Under the pieces are notes generated by a model that saw only the letters and a program-made list of their open reading frames with translations, made no database searches and was not told where the DNA came from. DNA of 64,000 nt from Dehalobacter sp. CP (GTDB lineage Bacteria; Bacillota_B; Desulfitobacteriia; Desulfitobacteriales; Syntrophobotulaceae), in assembly GCA_009910795.1 (NCBI GenBank), contig VMEE01000018.1, positions 62,001 through 126,000 of the forward strand. The letters run 5' to 3'. A program made the position numbers and the translations under genes. Of the stretch, positions 7,956-14,474 are shown piece by piece (the stretch's first letter is position 1; each line of letters begins with the position of its first letter).

Positions 7956-7985
7956 AAAGGGCATTTTAATTACTAAATGCCCTTT
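7956..7985 (+). terminator. Intrinsic terminator of the methyltransferase cluster
   Basis: AAAGGGCATTT (7956-7966) pairs perfectly with AAATGCCCTTT (7975-7985) over an 8-nt loop; the arm ends in TTT. Confidence 0.75.
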
Positions 7986-8103
7986 CACTTAGAACTAGCT
8001 ACTGTGAAAGATTGTGAGCGTCTATAAGTTTTCTGAGTCTTTATGCATTATTGAATCACTGCTGAAAGTTTGTCAAATATTTAATAAAATTGCGCATAAA
8101 AGT

Positions 8104-8153
8104 GTTGACTACACAACCGAACGGAACTATACTTAATCTGTTGACATATCAAT
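8104..8153 (+). promoter_or_regulatory. Shared operator upstream of the flavoprotein-SDR operon, with a weaker second copy
   Basis: GTTGACATATCAAT at 8140-8153 is identical to the copy at 4332-4345. A second, degenerate site, GTTGACTACACAAC (8104-8117), keeps both outer half-sites with one mismatch, 36 bp upstream. The strong site lies 43 bp before the flavoprotein start, so it overlaps or adjoins the promoter. Confidence 0.62.
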
Positions 8154-8196
8154 TGTTTGGAGTTGAACAATAATTCATTGCGAGGAGGTAGATCAA

Positions 8197-9771
8197 ATGT
8201 CAAGCAAACATGAGGTTGTCATAGCAGGAGCAGGGCACCATGGATTAACAGTTGCCTGCTACCTGGCTAAAGCGGGATTGGATGTGATCCTGCTGGAGAG
8301 GAGTTCCAAAGTCGGAGGGGGTGTAACCTCGACTGAAGCTGCGGCCCCAGGGTTCGTCACAGATACCTGCGCCGTTGTCCATCACCTTTTTCAAGCCAGC
8401 CCAATTATGACGCGGGATGAACTTGGACTGCAATCCAAATACGGACTTAAGTACAGTAAGCCGGATCTTACTACAGCAGTACAGTTTACCGACGGCACCT
8501 ACTTAACTATTTGCGCCAGCCTGGACAGGACATGCCAATCTATAGCCAAATTTTCACAAAAAGATGCTGAGGCCTACAGGAATTTCGCCTCCTGGATATC
8601 GCATGCACACGATATGATGATAGCCGGCTTTTTTGCTCCGCCACCGCCGTTTGGCATGTATACAACGATGCTGGATTCCAGTGACGAAAGCAGAGAACTG
8701 CTCAGGTGCAACCTTTTAAGTGCCTGGGACGTTATCGAAGAATGGTTTAGCTGTGATAAAGTTAAAATTGCCCTAAGCCGGTGGGTTTCTGAAATTATGA
8801 TCATGCCCCAGACCAAAGGCACCGGGATTGTTGTTCCCATGATGATTGGTTTGCAGCATTCGCCAGGCCGCGGCCCCGGAATTCCAATCGGAGGATCAGG
8901 TAAAGTCAGCGAATCCATGGAACAGTTTATCCTTGATAACGGCGGTACCATCCGTACCAAGGCAGCTGTTAAAGAATTCATCGTCAAAGGCGGCAAGTGT
9001 GAAGGCGTAATTCTGGAAGACGGTGAAGAAATTTTCGGCACTAAGGCTGTTATCAGTAACCTAAACATCAAAAAAATGTTCCCCGAAATGTTCAGCTCCG
9101 GTCTTTCACCGGAAGGTTATACACGAAAAGTTGACAGGCTGCGGGTTAGTGAATTCTCAGCTTACCAACAAGGTTTGGCTTTGCACGAAGCACCAAATTA
9201 TAAAGAAGATGAACTTAATGAAGCACTGCTGGTTGAGTATGCTCCGGCTAACGAAGAAGATTATCTCAGGTACTTTGAAAATCTCAAACACGGTGTAACG
9301 GATCATTTCCCGGGGCTTGTCTGCCAGAGCCGGTATGATGAAACCCGTGCGCCAAAGGGCAAGCATACGCTCTATCTCTATGAATACGCTCCATATTTCC
9401 TCAAAGACGGTGGACCAAGCAAATGGGATGAAATATCAGATCAATATGCCGAAGAGGTAATGAATTTCCTACGTCAATTTACTACGAATATGGGTAAGGA
9501 AAACATCATTGGGCATTGGAAAATGTCCCCCTTGGAAATGGAACGTAAAAATCCTTCGTTCCTCTACGGCGATTTTGGTCATGTTGCTGCATTCCTTGAT
9601 CAAAATATGGGAAATAGGCCACTGCCGGGCTGGAACTATAAAACGCCGTTTGATAACCTTTTCTTATGCGGACCCGGATGCCATCCCGGAGCAGGTTGTA
9701 ACGGGGCCGGTCGCGCAGCTGCTCAAGCAGTTATGGAGGAACTGGGTATAGATATCGAAACAGTGGTTTGA
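8197..9771 (+). CDS. Phytoene-desaturase-like FAD-dependent oxidoreductase
   Basis: This 524-residue flavoprotein belongs to the COG1233 (CrtI / retinol saturase-like) group. The N-terminal dinucleotide-binding motif is G11-A-G13-H-H-G16 followed by VILLERSSKVGGGV. The C-terminal FAD-binding segment is FDNLFLCGPGCHPGAGCNGA. The family catalyses flavin-dependent desaturation, saturation or isomerisation of hydrophobic substrates. No carotenoid genes are nearby, so a carotenoid role is unlikely. It leads a short operon with a 76-residue protein and an SDR and has the shared operator upstream, suggesting coexpression with the corrinoid methyltransferases. Start after GAGGAGGTAGATCAA. The substrate is unknown. 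Confidence 0.85.
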   Translation: MSSKHEVVIAGAGHHGLTVACYLAKAGLDVILLERSSKVGGGVTSTEAAAPGFVTDTCAVVHHLFQASPIMTRDELGLQSKYGLKYSKPDLTTAVQFTDGTYLTICASLDRTCQSIAKFSQKDAEAYRNFASWISHAHDMMIAGFFAPPPPFGMYTTMLDSSDESRELLRCNLLSAWDVIEEWFSCDKVKIALSRWVSEIMIMPQTKGTGIVVPMMIGLQHSPGRGPGIPIGGSGKVSESMEQFILDNGGTIRTKAAVKEFIVKGGKCEGVILEDGEEIFGTKAVISNLNIKKMFPEMFSSGLSPEGYTRKVDRLRVSEFSAYQQGLALHEAPNYKEDELNEALLVEYAPANEEDYLRYFENLKHGVTDHFPGLVCQSRYDETRAPKGKHTLYLYEYAPYFLKDGGPSKWDEISDQYAEEVMNFLRQFTTNMGKENIIGHWKMSPLEMERKNPSFLYGDFGHVAAFLDQNMGNRPLPGWNYKTPFDNLFLCGPGCHPGAGCNGAGRAAAQAVMEELGIDIETVV

Positions 9772-9812
9772 TGAAATAAACTAGCAATCATAGCAAATAC
9801 GAGGTAAACGAT

Positions 9813-10043
9813 ATGAAAATGCATTCAAAAGAAGGACAGGTTCTTGTGGATGTAAGCAAGATTTGGTGTGAAGGTCAAGACCTTGTTATGAAGGGTAAGC
9901 TGATGGGTGCTTATTCTATGAATATTCACCTTAAGCCCGAGGAAGCTTGGAGCATTTTAAAGCTTTTGACCTGGGGCGTTATCAGAAAAATGCCGGGGTA
10001 CATGTTTAGAGGTTGGCGGAAGTCCCGTCAGAAAAAGGATTAA
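9813..10043 (+). CDS. Uncharacterised 76-residue protein
   Basis: The protein begins MKMHSKEGQVLVDVSKIWCE and has a basic C-terminus (RGWRKSRQKKD) and no signal peptide. It lies 41 bp after the flavoprotein and 56 bp before the SDR, all on one strand. ACGAGGTAAACGAT precedes the ATG. I do not recognise the family. Its invariable placement between two oxidoreductases would be worth testing as an accessory or small-subunit role. Confidence 0.7.
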   Translation: MKMHSKEGQVLVDVSKIWCEGQDLVMKGKLMGAYSMNIHLKPEEAWSILKLLTWGVIRKMPGYMFRGWRKSRQKKD

Positions 10044-10099
10044 AAACTAAAAGGATACCAATTACAAAAAGGATTTTAAACATAAAGGAGAGGTAAACA

Positions 10100-10852
10100 A
10101 TGAGTAGTCTGGATGGTAAAGTAGCTGTCGTAACGGGCGGAGCGCGCGGAATTGGCTCGGCGACTTGCAAAACCTTAGCTTCAAGGGGAGCCAAAGTAGT
10201 GGTTAATTATATGTCCAATAGTTCAGCTGCTGATCAGGTTGTGGCCGATATAAAAGCAGCCGGGGGAGAAGCAGTAGCCATCAAAGCCGACGTCAGGAGC
10301 CAGGAACAGGTTGAAAAGATGATTACTGAAGCAAAAAACCAGTTTGGACGTATTGATATCCTGGTTAACAATGCATCGATGAATTTTGTTGTGAAACCAT
10401 TCCTCTATATGAGCTGGGAAGAATTCTCCCAGAAATTGAATGATGAGCTTCAAGCATCTTTTGTCACAACCAAGGCTGTCATTCCAACGATGCTGGAACA
10501 AAAAAGCGGTCGGATAGTTTATGTATCAAGCAATATGTCCAAAGTAGCCGGACCGGCCTTTATCGCCCATGGAACAGCCAAGGGCGGACTTGATTCCTTT
10601 GTAAAATATATTGCTCAAGAATTTGGTCCGAATGGTATTACGGCAAATGTTGTGGGTCCAAGCTTAATTGAAACAGATGGTTCAGCCGGGGTTCCCGATG
10701 AAGCCCGTAAAATGATGATCGGTCACACCCCCTTACGGAGACTAGGGGTACCGCAAGATGTTGCCGGGGTTATTGCTTTCCTGGCCAGCGATGACAGTTG
10801 CTACGTGACAGGAACTTATATTCCCGTATCGGGAGGACAATTAATGCTTTGA
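10100..10852 (+). CDS. Short-chain dehydrogenase/reductase with His in place of the catalytic Tyr
   Basis: This 250-residue classical SDR has the cofactor motif TGGARGIG (residues 12-19), an NNAS segment (90-93) and the active-site serine region YVSSNMS (141-147). The YxxxK motif reads H157-G-T-A-K161: the codon is CAT, one base from TAT. The rest of the fold, including the C-terminal PVSGGQ, is intact. For comparison, FabG at 59322 has a normal YAAAK. The change could be a deactivating mutation, an altered mechanism or a sequencing error. AAGGAGAGGTAAACA precedes the ATG. It is the last intact gene of the flavoprotein operon. Confidence 0.88.
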   Translation: MSSLDGKVAVVTGGARGIGSATCKTLASRGAKVVVNYMSNSSAADQVVADIKAAGGEAVAIKADVRSQEQVEKMITEAKNQFGRIDILVNNASMNFVVKPFLYMSWEEFSQKLNDELQASFVTTKAVIPTMLEQKSGRIVYVSSNMSKVAGPAFIAHGTAKGGLDSFVKYIAQEFGPNGITANVVGPSLIETDGSAGVPDEARKMMIGHTPLRRLGVPQDVAGVIAFLASDDSCYVTGTYIPVSGGQLML

Positions 10853-10860
10853 TTCAATAG

Positions 10861-11165
10861 ACTATTGCAGAACAAACTAATCTTTTGGCACTTAATGCAG
10901 CTATAGAAGCTGCCCGGGCAGGGGAATACGGTAGGGGATTCGTTACAGATGAGGTCAGGAAACTGGCTGAACAGTCCTCCAGTTCCAGAAGATCGCAGTG
11001 CTATTCAATCGGAGACCAACCGTGCAACTGAAGTGACTAATGCGGGAGCAGAAGATGTGAACCAAGGAGTAATCGCGGTTAATCAAGCGGGGAATGCCTT
11101 TTAAAAATATCATTGCGGAAGTGGAAAGCGTTGTTAGGCAGAACGAGGACACAAAAAACGACTGA
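10861..11165 (+). pseudogene. Methyl-accepting chemotaxis protein, signalling-tip remnant
   Basis: Immediately after the SDR stop, a frame reads [20 protein letters not shown] and continues as [18 protein letters not shown], the highly conserved hairpin tip of chemoreceptor signalling domains. It then shifts frame near 10985-10995 and continues as [12 protein letters not shown]. There is no start, sensor domain or membrane segment. This is the 3' end of a receptor gene truncated by whatever event brought the SDR next to it. Confidence 0.85.
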
Positions 11166-11190
11166 TAAATAATGTTTGAGATAAATATTA

Positions 11191-11231
11191 AAAAAATGTC
11201 TGCCGTATGATATATAGGGCAGACATTTTTT
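11191..11231. terminator. Bidirectional terminator between the SDR/MCP side and the marR operon
   Basis: AAAAAATGTCTGCC (11191-11204) pairs perfectly with GGCAGACATTTTTT (11218-11231). T-runs on both strands suit the convergent genes. Confidence 0.85.
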
Positions 11232-11239
11232 ATTCCATT

Positions 11240-11689
11240 TTAAGATAGGTTATCAAAGAGGTTTTCAGAAGTCAAATATATTCTGGAGAGACAATTCCTG
11301 AAAAATGAGACTTCCTCCGGGGCTAATTTTGATAGAACCTCATCCTCCCATTTAACGATCATGTCTAATATTTGGGGAGCAATTTCTTTACCCTTTTCTG
11401 TGAGAAATAAATTTTTCTTGGACTTATTTCGTTGGTCAGTCAATACGTATATATATCCGAGCTTTACTAGATTACGTGTAACCCGAGCAATGAGTGCTTT
11501 GTCTCTTTTCAGCGCCCTGGCTATCTCATTTTGGCCGGGGTTCTCTATATTTTCGTTATAATTCAAATAAAGTATTATAGGGTAGTCGCTTAAACCTATT
11601 TTAAATTGTCTAATATTCTTAGATAAGTATAATTGGTAAACATTTATAATATCCATAATTTCTCTGGAAAAATACATAATGCTAGACAC
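11240..11689 (-). CDS. MarR-family transcriptional regulator
   Basis: This 149-residue winged-helix protein has the HTH region GQNEIARALKRDKALIARVT and the wing YVLTDQRNKSKKNLFLTEKG. It is the last gene of the luxR-torD-marR operon. MarR-family proteins such as MexR bind inverted GTTGA half-sites, so this protein is a candidate reader of the GTTGA-N4-TCAAC motif found at four places in this region. That link is inference. A LuxR-type regulator in the same operon is the other candidate. Confidence 0.85.
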   Translation of the reverse strand: MSSIMYFSREIMDIINVYQLYLSKNIRQFKIGLSDYPIILYLNYNENIENPGQNEIARALKRDKALIARVTRNLVKLGYIYVLTDQRNKSKKNLFLTEKGKEIAPQILDMIVKWEDEVLSKLAPEEVSFFRNCLSRIYLTSENLFDNLS

Positions 11690-11720
11690 CCCTATTCATA
11701 ACAGAAATAAGCTACAATCA

Positions 11721-12422
11721 TTATAACTGGTTAAGAGCTTTATTCAAATATTTTTTTTCCTCTTTAATAAAATCGATCAGAAAATAAGCTAAACCCTTAA
11801 AGAAGTCAGTTTTGGCATATTCTACGACTTGAAGGCAGAAATCAGGAATCCATTTTGATAAATGATTTTGGTAAAAATTCTGTTTCTGTTTTATGATTTC
11901 AATATACTGAGGTTCTTTTATTTGGTTGAATTCTCTTTGACACAGTTCACTCATGAACGAAAGCTCTACTCCTATATAGTCTGGTCTTTCGTGAATATTT
12001 TTACTAATAGCAAAACCACTTTGCTGGTAAAATCTCAGAAGTTTGATTATTGTGTTTGAATCATGCTGTTCCTTTATATAAAGAGATTCATAGGGTGGAA
12101 CCGGCCCAACTGCTTGATTAATGCCTCTGCATAAAAAGGTCCGGTCCACAGCTATTTTCTCCTGAATGGCTTGGGCAGTCAGAAGTAAACAAGAGTCGTA
12201 GAAAGTTTTTAAAAGTCGAAAACCTTCAGTTTTATTCTCGGAACAGTTAACCAGGATCGAGACATTGTTCAACATTGTATTGGCATACTTCTCTCCGGGG
12301 ACTGGTATTGGCTCCATAAAGATCTGGGCAAAAAAGCTGTAAATTTTTGAGCGGTTGGACATTTGTTCTATCCATAACAATTCCTCATGGTTCTTTGAAT
12401 TCTGCATTCGATTCTCCTCCAT
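11721..12422 (-). CDS. TorD/DmsD-family molybdoenzyme chaperone
   Basis: This 233-residue all-helical protein matches the TorD family: an N-terminal R-x-x-x-Y-x-x-F-A-Q-I-F helix, the central GPVPPYESLYIKE segment and a C-terminal HLSKWIPDFCLQV stretch. TorD-type chaperones bind the Tat signal of a molybdoenzyme catalytic subunit and assist cofactor insertion before export. The partner is almost certainly the Tat-signal-bearing subunit at 14474, encoded divergently 2 kb away. It is the middle gene of luxR-torD-marR. The ATG follows a GGAGGAGAAT site. Confidence 0.87.
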   Translation of the reverse strand: MEENRMQNSKNHEELLWIEQMSNRSKIYSFFAQIFMEPIPVPGEKYANTMLNNVSILVNCSENKTEGFRLLKTFYDSCLLLTAQAIQEKIAVDRTFLCRGINQAVGPVPPYESLYIKEQHDSNTIIKLLRFYQQSGFAISKNIHERPDYIGVELSFMSELCQREFNQIKEPQYIEIIKQKQNFYQNHLSKWIPDFCLQVVEYAKTDFFKGLAYFLIDFIKEEKKYLNKALNQL

Positions 12423-12438
12423 ATCAGTATCTTTCTAA

Positions 12439-13140
12439 TCAAATCCTCTTTAATAATTCCTGATTGGTCTGCAGCGTTAAAAGCTGAGTACGTTTGGTAA
12501 TGCCTAATTTGCGATATAAGTTAATAAAATGGTTATCCACAGTGCTTTTTGATATGACTAGTTGCTGAGCGATTTGCTTATTGGTCAAACCTTTAAAGGC
12601 ATACTCGCATATTTCTTTCTCCCGAGGGGTAAGATTTTTCTCCAAGTTGGGCATTTCGTTGTAGCTTACTGACTCTTTTAATAATTCTATTATCACTTGC
12701 GAAATTTTGGGGTCTAAATACGAGCCCTGATTAATAAATTGCTTAATTCCAAGCGTTATATCATCGATACTCGAATTTTTTAACAAAAAAGAATCAAAAC
12801 CCGCTTTTATCGTAGCGCAAATGGTTACTTTAGATATAACGGAAGTAAAGGCCATTATCTTAATATTAGGGTTGTACTTATATACCAGTTCTGAAAAATC
12901 TTTAATGTTTTCTATTATATTTATGTCGACAATAATTATTTTAAATGTTTCGTTATTTAAGGCAGCAATAAAACTTTTCAGTGATGCAAATTCCGTAATT
13001 GAATAACCGGTATTGAGAAAATCCATCAGAATGTGATTTAGAAGGCTGCGGATAAGAGAACTATCATCGATTAAGGCCACACTCAATTCTTTTTTAGCGG
13101 TATAGATGAGTGAATTTATGTTAGGATGATTAAGTCCCAT
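12439..13140 (-). CDS. NarL/LuxR-family response regulator
   Basis: This 233-residue protein has an N-terminal receiver domain with the acidic pair (LIDDSSLIR), a phosphoacceptor Asp in KIIIVDIN, and the conserved FTS and LLKN positions. The C-terminal LuxR HTH reads LTPREKEICEYAFKGLTNKQ, then IAQQLVISKSTVDNH. No histidine kinase lies next to it. It heads the luxR-torD-marR operon and is divergent from the nrfD-molybdoenzyme operon. Its promoter contains the shared operator, so autoregulation is likely. Confidence 0.9.
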   Translation of the reverse strand: MGLNHPNINSLIYTAKKELSVALIDDSSLIRSLLNHILMDFLNTGYSITEFASLKSFIAALNNETFKIIIVDINIIENIKDFSELVYKYNPNIKIMAFTSVISKVTICATIKAGFDSFLLKNSSIDDITLGIKQFINQGSYLDPKISQVIIELLKESVSYNEMPNLEKNLTPREKEICEYAFKGLTNKQIAQQLVISKSTVDNHFINLYRKLGITKRTQLLTLQTNQELLKRI

Positions 13141-13224
13141 AAAAACACCTCGTTCTTGTAAATATATGGGGTTGGGGTAACATACAGTTACCCCGTTAAG
13201 AGGAAATTGAGATCTTACAATAGT

Positions 13225-13254
13225 ATCATATATGTTAAACGTTGATATGTCAAC
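13225..13254 (-). promoter_or_regulatory. luxR promoter overlapping the shared operator
   Basis: On the minus strand GTTGACATATCAAC (13254-13241) supplies a consensus -35, TTGACA. A consensus-like -10, TATGAT (13230-13225), follows with exact 17-bp spacing. A protein bound to the dyad would block or contact the -35. The same dyad lies 114 bp upstream of the divergent nrfD start, where no equally good promoter is seen. Confidence 0.72.
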
Positions 13255-13367
13255 GAGTATTATACTAAATATCTAGATATCTTTTATAAAAATAAATATT
13301 TGTATCTATTGTTTGCAGGAATCAGTATATGCAAAATTATTAGTAAGGTGTCCACTAACTTCTTTCA

Positions 13368-14474
13368 ATGGTCGACCGAAAGAAAGTAGTTAAAGAAAAA
13401 AATAATAAGGAGTGTGAAAAACTAGTGAAAATTAATAATTTAGGAAAGCATCATATTTTTGCCATGTGTTTATTTATCATTGGCATAGTTTCCCTGATAA
13501 AACAAATGGTTACAGGCTTTGACGGTTACATTAATCATTATCCATGGGGTCTGTACATTGGGTTATTTTTTACAGCTGCAGGCGGCGGTGCAGGTCTTCT
13601 AATAATTCTTGGATTCGGCATGCTAAGTGGCACAATAGAAAATTCGACAAGCAAACAGTTATACACATGCGCATTGGCAATGTTCATAACCGCAGGTTGT
13701 CTGATATTTGCAGATTTAGGTTATCCTATTGGGTTTTACAATATGATTATTTCACCCAATTTATCTGCTCCCATGAATTATGATGCCATAGCTCTTCTGG
13801 CTGCAATTATTATGAGTTTACTGGCAGCCATTAAAATTAAATCCGATGGGGCAAAAAGCAAAAATTTCGCTGTAGCCGGTATTGCGATAGGAATCATTCT
13901 TCTCGGAGTGGAATCATGGCTTGTTGCCGTCAGTGTCAGACAGGATATCTGGGCAGTGATGTTAGGAGCCGGCCCGGCTTTATTTCAAGCCCTGACCATA
14001 GGACTCGCCGTTGTTGTCCTATTTCATAACGGCGGATCTTGGCGCAATGGGCTTGTAATGGCTTTATTTCTCGTATTAACCACTCAGCTCATTGACTTGT
14101 TTGCCGGAATAGGCAATATGAACCATTTAGGAAGCCAGTTAACGATGCTTGCTAAATCCTACACATTCTGGATCTCATCTTTGGGAATGCTTGCATGTTT
14201 ATTGATCGGGGTCTTATCTTCCAGCAAAAAGACAATTGCCGTATTAACAGTATTTTCAATTGCTATGGCCAAGCTTTCAATCATTTGGGCCGGACAATCT
14301 TCAGCTGCTCTTGACCAGTTGACATTCACAGGGGAACCCCATCTGGTATTGTCGGAGATACTGGTCGTTATTGGCATGATCGGACTGGGAGCATTAATTT
14401 ATTCATTAGCAGCATGGTTTGTCCAGGTAAGACTTCCTGGTCGTATTACAAAAGATGAGGGGGCGAATATTTAA
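13368..14474 (+). CDS. NrfD/PsrC-type membrane anchor subunit
   Basis: This polytopic protein of up to 368 residues has about nine to ten hydrophobic segments and the NrfD-like NHYPWGLYIGLFFTAAGGGA segment early in the chain. NrfD-type subunits exchange electrons between the membrane quinone pool and the Fe-S subunit. A GTG at 13425 preceded by AAGGAG is an alternative start that removes only a charged 19-residue tail. The stop overlaps the catalytic gene's ATG (TAATG), so translation is coupled. The order C-A-B differs from the decayed operon at 0.66-2.7 kb. Confidence 0.9.
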   Translation: MVDRKKVVKEKNNKECEKLVKINNLGKHHIFAMCLFIIGIVSLIKQMVTGFDGYINHYPWGLYIGLFFTAAGGGAGLLIILGFGMLSGTIENSTSKQLYTCALAMFITAGCLIFADLGYPIGFYNMIISPNLSAPMNYDAIALLAAIIMSLLAAIKIKSDGAKSKNFAVAGIAIGIILLGVESWLVAVSVRQDIWAVMLGAGPALFQALTIGLAVVVLFHNGGSWRNGLVMALFLVLTTQLIDLFAGIGNMNHLGSQLTMLAKSYTFWISSLGMLACLLIGVLSSSKKTIAVLTVFSIAMAKLSIIWAGQSSAALDQLTFTGEPHLVLSEILVVIGMIGLGALIYSLAAWFVQVRLPGRITKDEGANI

